Positions 15,086-24,484 of a stretch of DNA of 64,000 nt are shown one piece after another. Both the position numbers and the translations under genes were made by a program. Origin of the DNA: Flavobacterium swingsii. GTDB taxonomy: Bacteria > Bacteroidota > Bacteroidia > Flavobacteriales > Flavobacteriaceae. Under the pieces are notes generated by a model. The model saw only the letters and a program-made list of their open reading frames with translations, ran no database searches and was not told the origin of the DNA. Numbering within the stretch: position 1 is the first letter of the stretch; every line of letters begins with the position of its first letter. The stretch is from NCBI RefSeq assembly GCF_900111965.1, contig NZ_FOJT01000006.1, positions 1 to 64,000 of the forward strand. Direction: 5' to 3'.

Positions 15086-16084
15086 ATGAAAACCTATTCA
15101 ATATTAGAAATAAACGAAATCCTAAAAGGTGAAATCTCAGGAAATACAACACATAATATTACAGCTCCAGAACAACTGGAATTAGCCAAAGAAACAGAGA
15201 TTTCATTCATTGGTCATAAAAAATATGAAAAATTTTGGGAAGCATCAAAAGCTTGTGCAGCAATTGTAAATGAAGATATTTCTATTGAACCTGGAGAAAA
15301 CAGAGTTTTTATAAAAGTAAAAAATGCCGATTTGGCGATGTCGCAAGTCTTAGCCCTTTTTGCGCCACCAACGCCTGTTTTTAGAACAGCAATTCACCCA
15401 ACATCAATTATCGATGAAACCGCAATTATTGGAGAAGGAACAAAAATTGGAGCAGGAAGTTATGTTGGTCCAGATGTAAAAATTGGAAAAAATGTGACTA
15501 TTTATCCTAATGTGACCATTCTTGATGAATGTACGATTGGGAACAACACCATTATTTGGTCAGGAACAGTTATTAGAGAAAGATGTCATATAGGAAGCGA
15601 TTGTATCCTTCATCCAAATGCAACTATTGGTGCGGATGGTTTTGGTTTTCGTCCAGATCCGGAAAAAGGATTGGTTAAAATCCCACAAATTGGAAATGTT
15701 ATTATTGGGAATAATGTAGAAATTGGAGCCAATTCTTCAGTCGATAGAGGAAAATTTAGTTCGACGATTTTAGGAGATGGTTGCAAAATAGATAACTTAG
15801 TTCAAATAGGTCATAATAGTAAATTAGGGAAATTTTGTATTATGGCGGGTAACTCCGGTTTAGCAGGTTCTGTAACTTTAGGAAACGGAGTTATTATTGG
15901 AGGAAGCGCTTCGATAAAAGACCATTTAACATTAGGTGATGGCGCCATGGTTGGTGCGGGTTCTGGCGTTGCCGCTGATGTTCCTGCAGGAAAAGTAGTT
16001 TTAGGTTATCCCGCTGTCGAAGCCAGAGATGCACTAAAACAATGGGCCATTTTGAAGAGATTGGCCAGAGATTCTTCGAAATAA
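15086..16084 (+). CDS. lpxD: UDP-3-O-acylglucosamine N-acyltransferase
   Basis: 332 residues, normal for LpxD, the third step of lipid A synthesis, transferring a 3-hydroxyacyl chain from acyl carrier protein to UDP-3-O-acyl-glucosamine. An N-terminal uridine-binding domain (about 1-100, with EISFIGHKKY) precedes a left-handed parallel beta-helix of hexapeptide repeats (about 105-305, for example IIGEGTKIGAGSYVGPDVKI). The catalytic His lies in QIGHNSKLGKF, and the C-terminal helix (RDALKQWAILKRLAR) completes the trimer. It ends the CPBP/menE-like/lpxD operon before a strong terminator. The rest of the lipid A genes are elsewhere; Bacteroidetes can carry a second lpxD copy, so this could be a paralogue. 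Confidence 0.93.
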   Translation: MKTYSILEINEILKGEISGNTTHNITAPEQLELAKETEISFIGHKKYEKFWEASKACAAIVNEDISIEPGENRVFIKVKNADLAMSQVLALFAPPTPVFRTAIHPTSIIDETAIIGEGTKIGAGSYVGPDVKIGKNVTIYPNVTILDECTIGNNTIIWSGTVIRERCHIGSDCILHPNATIGADGFGFRPDPEKGLVKIPQIGNVIIGNNVEIGANSSVDRGKFSSTILGDGCKIDNLVQIGHNSKLGKFCIMAGNSGLAGSVTLGNGVIIGGSASIKDHLTLGDGAMVGAGSGVAADVPAGKVVLGYPAVEARDALKQWAILKRLARDSSK

Positions 16085-16097
16085 TTTTTTAATAAAA

Positions 16098-16134
16098 CAA
16101 CAAAAAACTCATAAGTAATTATGAGTTTTTTGTT
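16098..16134. terminator. Bidirectional terminator between lpxD and purL
   Basis: AACAAAAAACTCATAA/TTATGAGTTTTTTGTT hairpin with A- and T-runs on both sides, serving the convergent lpxD and purL genes. Confidence 0.88.
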
Positions 16135-16152
16135 TAAAAATATTTTGAATAT

Positions 16153-19100
16153 TTAGATTTTATCAATCCATTTTTTTGCATTTACAAAGGCTTCATGCCA
16201 AGGAGAAACTTCGTCTTTTTTGTTGGTTGGATAATTAGCCCAATTCCAAGGAAAAGTAGAACGTTCTATATGTGGCATCATCACTAAATGACGACCAGTC
16301 GTGTCACACATCATAGCTGTATTGTAATCGGAACCATTAGGATTAGCTGGATAGTTTTCGTAACCATATTTTCCTACAATGTTATAATTTTCTTCTGCTT
16401 CTGGTAAATTAAATTTACCTTCTCCGTGAGAAACCCAAACACCAAGAGTAGCACCTTCTAAAGTAGAAAGCATCACCGAATTGTTTTTTTGCACGGTTAC
16501 CGATGTAAAAATACTTTCGTGTTTGTGACTTTCGTTATGCAACATTTTTCCGTGCACTTTATGCTCTGGATTAACGAGTTCTAATTCCATAAACAACTGA
16601 CAACCGTTACAAATTCCAACAGAAAGTGTATCTTCTCGTTTGAAGAAGTTTTTTAATGCTGTATTTGCTTTTTCATTGTATAAAAAGGCTCCAGCCCAAC
16701 CTTTCGCTGAACCTAAAACATCAGAATTCGAGAATCCACCGACAGCTCCAATAAACTGAATATCTTCTAACGTTTCACGACCAGAAATTAAATCGGTCAT
16801 GTGAACATCTTTTACATCAAAACCTGCTAAATACATTGCATTTGCCATTTCACGTTCAGAATTACTTCCTTTCTCACGAATAATTGCTGCTTTCGGACGT
16901 GGTTTTGAATTGTCGATAACTGGTGCTTTTCCGTCAAAATGACTTGGGAAAGTATAAGTAAGCGGTTGGTTTTTATAGTTGGTATAACGTGCTAAAGCTG
17001 TTCCGTTTTTCGATTGTTTTGAGTCTAAAAGGAATGATGTTTTGTACCAAGTATCTCTTAATTCAGTAATATTGAAATTGAAATTATCATTGAAATTTGT
17101 TATTGAAATTCTATTTCCTTCGACTACTTTTCCAATATTGAAAATTTCGATATTGTTTTGAGCAAAAACATTTTCAATCGAAGCGTCAGCTTGGAAAACT
17201 ATTGCAATATTTTCGTTGAATAAAGTTTTAACCGAATCATTTTCACCTAAAGAAGTTAAATCGTAAGTAGCTCCTAAATTTACATCGGCAAAAGACATTT
17301 CTAATAAAGTGGTGATTAAACCGCCGCTTCCAATGTCGTGTCCAGCTTTAATTTTACGTTCTTTGATTAAATCTTGTAAAATGTTGAATGCTTTTTTGAA
17401 ATATTCTGAATTTGTAATCGTTGGAATTTCGGTACCAATTTTATTTAAAACCTGAGCAAAAGAACTTCCTCCTAATTTAAAATTATCCTGAGATAAATTA
17501 ATATAGTAAATGTTTCCGCCGTTTCTTTGAAGAACAGGTTCAACAACTTTAGTAATATTAGTACAGTTTCCTGCTGCCGAAATAATAACCGTTCCAGGCG
17601 CAATTACTTCGTCATTTGGATATTTTTGTTTCATCGAAAGCGAATCTTTTCCTGTTGGAATATTGATTCCCAATTCGATAGCAAAGTCTGAACAACTTTT
17701 TACAGCCGCATACAAACGAGCATCTTCACCTTCGTTTTTACAAGCCCACATCCAGTTTGCCGAAAGTGAAATTCCGTTTAAACCATCTTTTATCGGAGCC
17801 CAAACAATATTTGATAATGCTTCTGCAATGGCAGTTCTTGTTCCTGCAACAGGATCTATCAAAGACGCAATTGGCGAATGACCTAAAGAAGTTGCAATTC
17901 CTTCTTTTCCTTGAAAATCCAAGGCCATGACACCACAATTATTCAGTGGTAATTGTAATGGTCCTGCACATTGTTGTTTGGCTACTTTTCCGCCAACGCA
18001 ACGGTCTACTTTATTGGTTAACCAATCTTTACAAGCTACAGCTTCTAATTGTAAAACTTGTTCTAAATAGGTAGTAATATTTTTTGTTGAATAGTCTAAT
18101 TCTGAATATTTTCTATCGATTGTTTTATCGGTCATCACCACTTTTGGAGAACTTCCGAAGAAATCTTCCAAAGCATAATCCATTGGTTTTGCACCAGTAG
18201 ATTTTGATTGAAAAGTAAAACGATGATCGTTAGTAACATCACCAACTTGGTACATTGGCGAACGTTCTCTGTCGGCAATTCTTTGTAAAATATCAATATC
18301 TTTTTTACCAATAACCAATCCCATTCTTTCTTGAGATTCGTTACCAATAATTTCTTTGGCAGATAATGTTGGATCTCCAATAGGTAATTTATCTAAATCA
18401 ATCAAACCTCCTGTTTCTTCTACTAATTCCGAAAGGCAATTTAAATGTCCGCCAGCACCATGATCGTGAATAGAAACAATTGGATTATTATCACTTTCCA
18501 CCAAACCACGAATGGCATTGGCAGCACGTTTTTGCATTTCTGGGTTAGAACGTTGAATAGCATTTAATTCGATTCCAGTACTAAAAGCACCTGTATCGGC
18601 AGAAGAAACTGCTGCTCCTCCCATTCCGATTCTATAATTTTCTCCACCAAGAATAACGATTTTATCACCTTCTTGCGGTTTTTTCTTAATGGCTTGGTCT
18701 AATTTTCCGTATCCAATTCCTCCAGCTTGCATAATTACTTTGTCGAAACCGAGTTTACGAGCTTCTTCTTCGTGTTCAAAAGTCAATATTGAACCGGTAA
18801 TTAAAGGTTGCCCGAATTTGTTACCAAAATCAGATGCTCCGTTAGATGCTTTTATCAAAATATCCATTGGCGTTTGGTACAACCATGGTCTTTCGTTCAT
18901 CGCATCTTCCCATGGTCTTGTTTCCTCTAATCTTGAATAAGATGTCATATAAACAGCAGTTCCTGCCAATGGTAACGAACCTTGTCCGCCAGCCAATCGG
19001 TCACGAATTTCTCCTCCAGAACCAGTTGCAGCTCCGTTAAAAGGTTCAACAGTCGTTGGGAAATTATGTGTTTCTGCTTTTACAGAAATTACAGAATCAA

Positions 19101-19812
19101 ATTCTTTAATTTCATAAAAATCAGGTTTGTCAGCACTTTTTGGTGCAAATTGTTGTACACGAGGTCCTTTTACAAAAGCCACATTGTCTTTGTAAGCAGA
19201 AACAATCCCGTTTGGATTTTCCGAAGATGTTTTTTTGATTAATTTGAATAGGGAAGTAGGCATTTCTTCACCATCAATAACAAAAGTTCCGTTGAATATT
19301 TTATGACGACAGTGTTCAGAATTGGCTTGTGAAAAGGCAAAAACTTCCGAATCGGTTAGTTTTCGTCCTAATTTTGTTGCCAAATTATCTAAATAAGCTA
19401 CTTCTTCTTGACTTAATGCTAAACCTTCCTGTTTGTTGTAAGCTGCAATATCATCAATATCCAAAATAGGTTCAGGTTGAATATTGATAGTATAAATTTC
19501 TTGATTTAGTTCGGAATACTTTTGCGAAAGCATCGGGTCAAAATCATTAAAATCAGCTGCAATTTTTTCAAATTCTTCGATTCTGATGATTCCTGAAATT
19601 CCCATATTTTGAGTAATTTCGACTGCATTTGTACTCCAAGGCGTAATCATGGCGGCACGAGGACCAACAAAAAAATCCGACAAGGCGGATTTTTCTATTT
19701 TATGTGCGCTACTAAAAAGCCAGTTTAATTTATTGATATCTTCTGTAGATAGTTCGTTTTGCGACTGAACTGCAAAAACCGTGTTGGTTTGGTTTCCGAA
19801 GAAATGAATCAT
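16153..19812 (-). CDS. purL: Phosphoribosylformylglycinamidine synthase, large form
   Basis: 1219 residues, the single-chain form of FGAM synthase, which uses ATP and glutamine to convert FGAR to FGAM in purine synthesis. Order: N-terminal domain, linker with the FSQANSEHCRHKIFNG motif, first AIRS-like half with SVKAETHNFPTTVEPFNGA and GAATGSGGEIRD, second AIRS half with SANWMWACKNEGE, and a C-terminal glutamine amidotransferase with Cys in SVGICNGCQLFMEL and the MMPHIERSTFPWNW segment supplying His and Glu. It is complete and alone, with its own terminator. The promoter lies upstream of 19812; no consensus box was clear. Confidence 0.97.
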   Translation of the reverse strand: MIHFFGNQTNTVFAVQSQNELSTEDINKLNWLFSSAHKIEKSALSDFFVGPRAAMITPWSTNAVEITQNMGISGIIRIEEFEKIAADFNDFDPMLSQKYSELNQEIYTINIQPEPILDIDDIAAYNKQEGLALSQEEVAYLDNLATKLGRKLTDSEVFAFSQANSEHCRHKIFNGTFVIDGEEMPTSLFKLIKKTSSENPNGIVSAYKDNVAFVKGPRVQQFAPKSADKPDFYEIKEFDSVISVKAETHNFPTTVEPFNGAATGSGGEIRDRLAGGQGSLPLAGTAVYMTSYSRLEETRPWEDAMNERPWLYQTPMDILIKASNGASDFGNKFGQPLITGSILTFEHEEEARKLGFDKVIMQAGGIGYGKLDQAIKKKPQEGDKIVILGGENYRIGMGGAAVSSADTGAFSTGIELNAIQRSNPEMQKRAANAIRGLVESDNNPIVSIHDHGAGGHLNCLSELVEETGGLIDLDKLPIGDPTLSAKEIIGNESQERMGLVIGKKDIDILQRIADRERSPMYQVGDVTNDHRFTFQSKSTGAKPMDYALEDFFGSSPKVVMTDKTIDRKYSELDYSTKNITTYLEQVLQLEAVACKDWLTNKVDRCVGGKVAKQQCAGPLQLPLNNCGVMALDFQGKEGIATSLGHSPIASLIDPVAGTRTAIAEALSNIVWAPIKDGLNGISLSANWMWACKNEGEDARLYAAVKSCSDFAIELGINIPTGKDSLSMKQKYPNDEVIAPGTVIISAAGNCTNITKVVEPVLQRNGGNIYYINLSQDNFKLGGSSFAQVLNKIGTEIPTITNSEYFKKAFNILQDLIKERKIKAGHDIGSGGLITTLLEMSFADVNLGATYDLTSLGENDSVKTLFNENIAIVFQADASIENVFAQNNIEIFNIGKVVEGNRISITNFNDNFNFNITELRDTWYKTSFLLDSKQSKNGTALARYTNYKNQPLTYTFPSHFDGKAPVIDNSKPRPKAAIIREKGSNSEREMANAMYLAGFDVKDVHMTDLISGRETLEDIQFIGAVGGFSNSDVLGSAKGWAGAFLYNEKANTALKNFFKREDTLSVGICNGCQLFMELELVNPEHKVHGKMLHNESHKHESIFTSVTVQKNNSVMLSTLEGATLGVWVSHGEGKFNLPEAEENYNIVGKYGYENYPANPNGSDYNTAMMCDTTGRHLVMMPHIERSTFPWNWANYPTNKKDEVSPWHEAFVNAKKWIDKI

Positions 19813-19879
19813 TGTGTGTGTATTTGTGTGTTGTTGTTTGAAAGTGCAAATTTAATGATTTCTAATTAAATTATAGCAT

Positions 19880-19911
19880 AAAAAAAAGCGACATTTCTGT
19901 CGCTTCTTTAT
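19880..19911. terminator. Terminator after endonuclease I gene (19913-21754)
   Basis: AAAGCGACA/TGTCGCTTC hairpin with a flanking A-run that reads as Ts on the minus strand. Confidence 0.8.
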
Positions 19912-19912
19912 T

Positions 19913-21754
19913 TTAGTTAATTATCATTTTTTTAGTTATCGATTCGTTGCCTTTTGCTACTTTGATTAAATAAATTCCTTTTTGAAGGTTAGAAACAGAT
20001 ACCGTTGAATTTGTATTTTCTTTTTCAAATACTTTTTGACCTATTAATGAATAGATTTCTACAGAGTAGATTTCGTTTGAATCACTAAAATTGATATTAA
20101 AATTTCCTTTTGATGGATTTGGGTAAATATTGAAATCGTTTCTGCTTAACGTAGTTTCTTTTATTTCGCTTGCGTTTCCCATTTTGTTACCAAAACCAGT
20201 ACAAGTGTCCATTGCTAAGACATCCCAATCAGTTGTTATATTAAAAGTTGCTTTTGGAACAGTAGCTGTTGTTTTTCTCCTTAAAGTTTGATCTATTGCG
20301 AAATTTGCGGTACCGCCATTGAAAGTTCCAATAACATCAATCAGAACGCCATTTTTAAACAATCCAATAGCATCATTTCCGTTGAAAGTCATATCTGTAG
20401 AAGTGGTAGATAAATTTGCAGTTGTTGTCGCATAACAAGCAGAAGAAATTAAACTGTTTACAATTACATATTTTCCGTTGTTTGAAATTGTTCCTGAAAG
20501 TGTTATTCCTGTACTCCAAGCACCAGCTCCATTGCTTTGTTTTTTAATAACATAACCTGTCAAACTTTTTGAAGCTCCTGTTGCATTTGCAATTTCTAAA
20601 GCTTTATTGTTAGAGGAACCTTCTAGATATTCAGAAAAATATAATTCAGTAACGCTAGATGTTGGAGCTGTTGTAGTTGTATTTATAGTTGTACTATTTG
20701 CCGATAAATTGCCTGCGGCATCTTTTGCTTTTACATAAAATGAATAAGCTGTTCCAGATGTAAGAGCAGTTATAGAAGCTGATGTCGAAGTTACTGAAGT
20801 TTTAAAAACACCATTCGTATAAACATCATAACCTGTAACCCTAACATTATCAGTAGATGCAGCCCAAGATAAACTTAATGAAGTTGTTGTAATTGATGAA
20901 GCAACTAAATTCGCAGGAACTGTTGGCGCTTGAGTATCTGAAGCTGGTACACCACCTCCCCAAATCATATTCACATATTCTGGATGATCTATATATGGGT
21001 TTCTATTTCCTTGACGCGCATAAATAGCATTGTTGCGAGCAATTTCTCTAGCACTAACGGGATCATTTGCGTGCCAAGTTTTAAGCATGTTTAAAAAAGC
21101 AGTGGTAAAAACCTGATTACTCGTTCCGTTAAACATTTCAAAAGAATAAGTTGCCACAGAATTTTCGTAACGAGTAGCAAAATAAAAATACATTCTTGCA
21201 ATATCTCCTTTAAACTCATTAATTGGTTCAAAAACAGTCCCTGTATATCCAGAAACTGCACTTGTGCCTAATTTGCCTCCATTTCTAGTTGTTGTAGAAG
21301 CGGTTGCAACATTTCCGTGAGGATAATCAGAACGTAAACCATTTACTTTTCCATCAGTAGGAGGAATGTGGTGCGCATCTGAAACCATAGGAGCTACAGC
21401 ATTAAAAGACGATTGCGGAACAATATGTTCTCTATTATAACAGTTTCCTTCAACGCTATAAGTACCGCATTGATTTGTATTTAAAGTAAATTTGTAAGGA
21501 TCTACCCCTGTTGGATTTTCTGAATAAATATCGATGATGGAGTTGTCATTTTCGTATTGATTGTCTCTGTCTGAAGTGGCATAAGTTGTCCATAGTCCTG
21601 CATAACCTTTATCAGTATGTGCTTTAATCTTGTTATATAATTGTGTTTTTAGGGTGTAACCTGTTCCTGTTGCAGTGCTGTAATAACCAGTAGGAATTTG
21701 GGCAAAGGCAAATGCAGAAAACATCAATGTGAGTAATTGTAGTCTTATTTTCAT
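19913..21754 (-). CDS. Secreted endonuclease I with FN3, lamin-tail and T9SS domains
   Basis: 613 residues. Signal peptide MKIRLQLLTLMFSAFAFAQ, then an endonuclease I domain (about 20-270) with NREHIVPQSSFN, the DAHHIPPTDGKVNGLRSDY block and GDIARMYFYFATRYE; His and Asn in these motifs match the metal-dependent nuclease site. A fibronectin type III domain (about 278-363), a lamin-tail domain (about 370-495) and a T9SS type A sorting domain (about 540-613, FNIYPNPSKGNFNI) follow. The protein should be exported by T9SS and cleave extracellular DNA, probably for nutrients, phosphate or biofilm turnover. It sits directly downstream of a shorter paralogue (21933-23024) with its own terminator, so the pair arose by tandem duplication. 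Confidence 0.93.
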   Translation of the reverse strand: MKIRLQLLTLMFSAFAFAQIPTGYYSTATGTGYTLKTQLYNKIKAHTDKGYAGLWTTYATSDRDNQYENDNSIIDIYSENPTGVDPYKFTLNTNQCGTYSVEGNCYNREHIVPQSSFNAVAPMVSDAHHIPPTDGKVNGLRSDYPHGNVATASTTTRNGGKLGTSAVSGYTGTVFEPINEFKGDIARMYFYFATRYENSVATYSFEMFNGTSNQVFTTAFLNMLKTWHANDPVSAREIARNNAIYARQGNRNPYIDHPEYVNMIWGGGVPASDTQAPTVPANLVASSITTTSLSLSWAASTDNVRVTGYDVYTNGVFKTSVTSTSASITALTSGTAYSFYVKAKDAAGNLSANSTTINTTTTAPTSSVTELYFSEYLEGSSNNKALEIANATGASKSLTGYVIKKQSNGAGAWSTGITLSGTISNNGKYVIVNSLISSACYATTTANLSTTSTDMTFNGNDAIGLFKNGVLIDVIGTFNGGTANFAIDQTLRRKTTATVPKATFNITTDWDVLAMDTCTGFGNKMGNASEIKETTLSRNDFNIYPNPSKGNFNINFSDSNEIYSVEIYSLIGQKVFEKENTNSTVSVSNLQKGIYLIKVAKGNESITKKMIIN

Positions 21755-21902
21755 GTAATTATTGTTTGTTAGTATTTTTTGGTTAAAATTTAAAACTCTG
21801 CAAAAATATTTATAAACGAAAGAACTAATGTGTAATCAATATTAACGAAAGGTTATCTTATTTCGTTATTGATACTTAATTAATTACAATAAAAATAGCC
21901 AT

Positions 21903-21930
21903 AAAAAAAGCGGCAAATTTGCCGCTTTTT
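21903..21930. terminator. Terminator after endonuclease I gene (21933-23024)
   Basis: AAAAAGCGGCAAA/TTTGCCGCTTTTT, a strong hairpin with T-runs on either strand. Confidence 0.88.
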
Positions 21931-21932
21931 AA

Positions 21933-23024
21933 TTAGTTAATAACAATCTTTTTAACAATTGATTTATTATCTGAACTTAATTTTAGGAAATAAAATCCGT
22001 GAGGTAAATTTTCTAAAGTGTATTTATTTTGATTTCTAACAGGATTAGAAATTTGTTGCATTATTTGTCCGTTTACACTAATTAACTGAATTTCGTCTAA
22101 CTCATTTTCAGTTTCAATATTTACTGTTTGATCATTTGTTGGATTAGGATAAACATTTATATCAGCAATAAGTTCGAAAGAGTTAGTACTTAATGCACAA
22201 GCCGCATTCCATATTAAACAAACGTATTCTGGGTGGTCTATATAAGGATTTCGGTTGTTTTGTCTAGCATAAATAGCATTATTTCTAGTTGTTTCAAATT
22301 GACTTACAGGATCATTGGTATGCCATGTTATTAACATATTCAAAAATGCAGGAGTGAAAACTTGATTACTGGTATTATTGAACATTTCATATGAGTAACC
22401 TGATACTGTATTTTCATATCTCGTTGCAAAATAAAAATACATACGGGCTATGTCTCCTTTAAAAGCACTATTTGGCTCAAAAATATTTCCAACATACCCA
22501 GAAATTGCACTTGTTCCTAATTTACCACCGTTGTTTGATGTCCATGAAGTTGTAGCAACAGTTCCGTGAGGAAAATCTGCTCTGACTGCGTTAACTCTTT
22601 TATCAGCTGGAGGTATAAAATGCGCATCATTTCTCATAGGAGAGGCTTGACTGAAAATGGATTGAGGTATAATATGCTCCCTGTTGTAAAATTCACATTC
22701 ACTACCGCCACCACTACCAGTATCTTGATCAGTAGCATAAATGTAATTACACTCACCTATACTCCCTGTGGGGTTTTCAGTATAAATGTCATAAATGGTA
22801 TTGTCGTTTTCATAACCAGTACCTGTAAAGACATCTCTATCAGAAGTTTGATATGTTGTCCACAGCCCACCATACCCTAAGTCTGTATGACCATTAATTA
22901 TATTGTACAATTGTGTTTTTAAAGTATAACCAGTTCCGGTAGCGGTGCTGTAATAACCTGCAGGAATTTGCGCAAAGCCTATTGATGCAATAAGAATTGC
23001 AATAAGTGAGTAGATTTTTTTCAT
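21933..23024 (-). CDS. Secreted endonuclease I with T9SS sorting domain
   Basis: 363 residues. Signal peptide MKKIYSLIAILIASIGFAQ, then an endonuclease I domain (about 20-280) with the same landmarks as its upstream-strand paralogue: IPAGYYSTATGTGYTLKTQL, NREHIIPQSIFS, DAHFIPPADKRVNAVRADF and GDIARMYFYFATRYE. A T9SS type A domain (about 290-363, INVYPNPTNDQTVNIE) ends it, without the FN3 and lamin-tail modules. The extra stretch with a GSGGGSECEF loop near residue 105 differs from the paralogue. Probable role: extracellular DNA degradation. It is transcribed from its own promoter; its terminator lies before the paralogue's start. Confidence 0.93.
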   Translation of the reverse strand: MKKIYSLIAILIASIGFAQIPAGYYSTATGTGYTLKTQLYNIINGHTDLGYGGLWTTYQTSDRDVFTGTGYENDNTIYDIYTENPTGSIGECNYIYATDQDTGSGGGSECEFYNREHIIPQSIFSQASPMRNDAHFIPPADKRVNAVRADFPHGTVATTSWTSNNGGKLGTSAISGYVGNIFEPNSAFKGDIARMYFYFATRYENTVSGYSYEMFNNTSNQVFTPAFLNMLITWHTNDPVSQFETTRNNAIYARQNNRNPYIDHPEYVCLIWNAACALSTNSFELIADINVYPNPTNDQTVNIETENELDEIQLISVNGQIMQQISNPVRNQNKYTLENLPHGFYFLKLSSDNKSIVKKIVIN

Positions 23025-23162
23025 AGTAATGGTATTAAATTACGTATATTATTTTTTTGAGTTTTGGGGACACAAATCTACGCTATATTTTAATTATAAA
23101 TTAGCGTTTTAATAAAAAATAAAGGATTATTTAACTTTTTTTGAAATAAATTATGATTGTTG

Positions 23163-24377
23163 TTAAGCTTTTCTTTCTAAAAGTGCCATATAAAACCCAT
23201 CAAAACCGGACTCTGAGGCAAGAATTTTTCTGTCTTCAATAAAGGTAAAACTTTTTCCAGTTTCGGTGGTTAAAAATTTTGCTATTTGTTCTTGATTTTC
23301 AGATGGCAAGATAGAACAAGTGGCGTAAACTAGTTTTCCTCCTGGTTTTACAATTCTTGAATAACTTTCTAGCACTTCGGCTTGTATTTTTTTGATGTTT
23401 TCGATGAATTCTGGTTGTAATTTCCATTTTGCATCTGGATTACGTTTTAGAACACCCAATCCGCTACAAGGAGCGTCAATAAGAACTCTATCGGCTTTTT
23501 CAGCTAGTTTCTTAATAACTTTTGTAGAATCGATAATTTTATATTCGATATTAAAGGCGCCATTACGTTTGGCACGAAGTTTCAATTGTTTTAATTTGCT
23601 TTCGTATAAATCCATTGCGATAAGTTGTCCTTTGTTTTCCATTAAGGAAGCCAAATGCAAGGTTTTTCCACCAGCACCAGCACAAGTATCAACAACTCTC
23701 ATACCTGGTTTTACATCAAGAAAAGCAGCTACTAATTGAGAATTAGCGTCTTGAACTTCGAATAATCCTTGTTTGAAAGCGTCTGTTAAAAATACATTAG
23801 CTCTTTCTTTTAGTACTAAAGCGTCTGGTTGGTCTTTTAATATATCGGTATCAATATTCAAATCCATCAAAATAGCACGCAATTTTTCGCGGGTTGTGTT
23901 TAATGTATTTGTTCTTAGTATAACTTTTGCAGGTTGGTTTTGGGCAGCAATTTCGGTAGCCCAAACTTTTTCTCCTAGTTCTTTTACACCCAATTCATCT
24001 ATCCAATCAGGAATAGATTCTTTGATGGCTCTGGTTTTAGATAATTCGTCGAAACGTCCTTTTATTTTACGCTCAGGCGTTCCTTCTAATTGTCTCCAAT
24101 CGGGAATTGGATAGCCACGCATAACAGCCCAAGAGGCAAACATTCTCCAGATATTATCTCTATCAAAAGGTTCTTTAACTTCGGCAATTTCTGAATACAA
24201 ACGCTTCCAACGTACAATTTCGTAGATAGTTTCGGCAACAAACTTACGGTCTGAACTTCCCCAACGTTTGTCTTTTTTTAAGGCACGTGCTACTACTTTG
24301 TCTGCATATTCTCCTTCGTTGAAAATTGCGTTTAATGAATCTATTGTGGTGTAAACTAAATTTCTATGTAATCTCAT
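23163..24377 (-). CDS. RsmB/NOP2/Sun family rRNA (cytosine-5) methyltransferase
   Basis: 404 residues from the ATG at 24377 (MRLHRNLVYTTI); a longer start at 24425 would add an unlikely hydrophobic tail. Motifs: a helical N-terminal domain, then the AdoMet-binding DTCAGAGGKTLHLAS, AMDLYESKLKQLKLRA, DAPCSGLGVLKRNPD with the conserved PC, and YATCSILPSENQEQ with the catalytic Cys. The product methylates a cytosine C5 in rRNA, most likely 16S rRNA; the exact site cannot be read, and the enzyme could equally be a related m5C enzyme. It stands alone; the GTCGAAA-type repeat lies just upstream. Confidence 0.88.
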   Translation of the reverse strand: MRLHRNLVYTTIDSLNAIFNEGEYADKVVARALKKDKRWGSSDRKFVAETIYEIVRWKRLYSEIAEVKEPFDRDNIWRMFASWAVMRGYPIPDWRQLEGTPERKIKGRFDELSKTRAIKESIPDWIDELGVKELGEKVWATEIAAQNQPAKVILRTNTLNTTREKLRAILMDLNIDTDILKDQPDALVLKERANVFLTDAFKQGLFEVQDANSQLVAAFLDVKPGMRVVDTCAGAGGKTLHLASLMENKGQLIAMDLYESKLKQLKLRAKRNGAFNIEYKIIDSTKVIKKLAEKADRVLIDAPCSGLGVLKRNPDAKWKLQPEFIENIKKIQAEVLESYSRIVKPGGKLVYATCSILPSENQEQIAKFLTTETGKSFTFIEDRKILASESGFDGFYMALLERKA

Positions 24378-24412
24378 TTTTGTAAAATTGAGGTGCAAAG
24401 GTACAATATAAT

Positions 24413-24450
24413 AGTCGAAAGTCATAAAGTCGAAAGTCGAAAGTCTTAAA
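24413..24450 (+). repeat. AGTCGAAA-type short repeats
   Basis: Several copies of AGTCGAAA or close variants (AGTCATAA, AGTCTTAA) run together between the rsmB-like gene and the LysE-like gene. Similar A/GTC-rich repeats (CTTTATGACTTTATGACTTT) appear near 10120. This is a common style of Flavobacterium intergenic filler. Confidence 0.7.
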
Positions 24451-24484
24451 GCAGTACAAAACGTCTTTAAAAAACAAAATTATA

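Noticed and set aside
17663..19242. Several open frames opposite purL.
   Set aside because: They lie inside an intact purL reading frame and look like shadow frames without start signals or family features.
24413..24450. AGTCGAAA repeats as a CRISPR array.
   Set aside because: The units are only 7-8 bases and have no spacers of regular size, and no cas genes are near.
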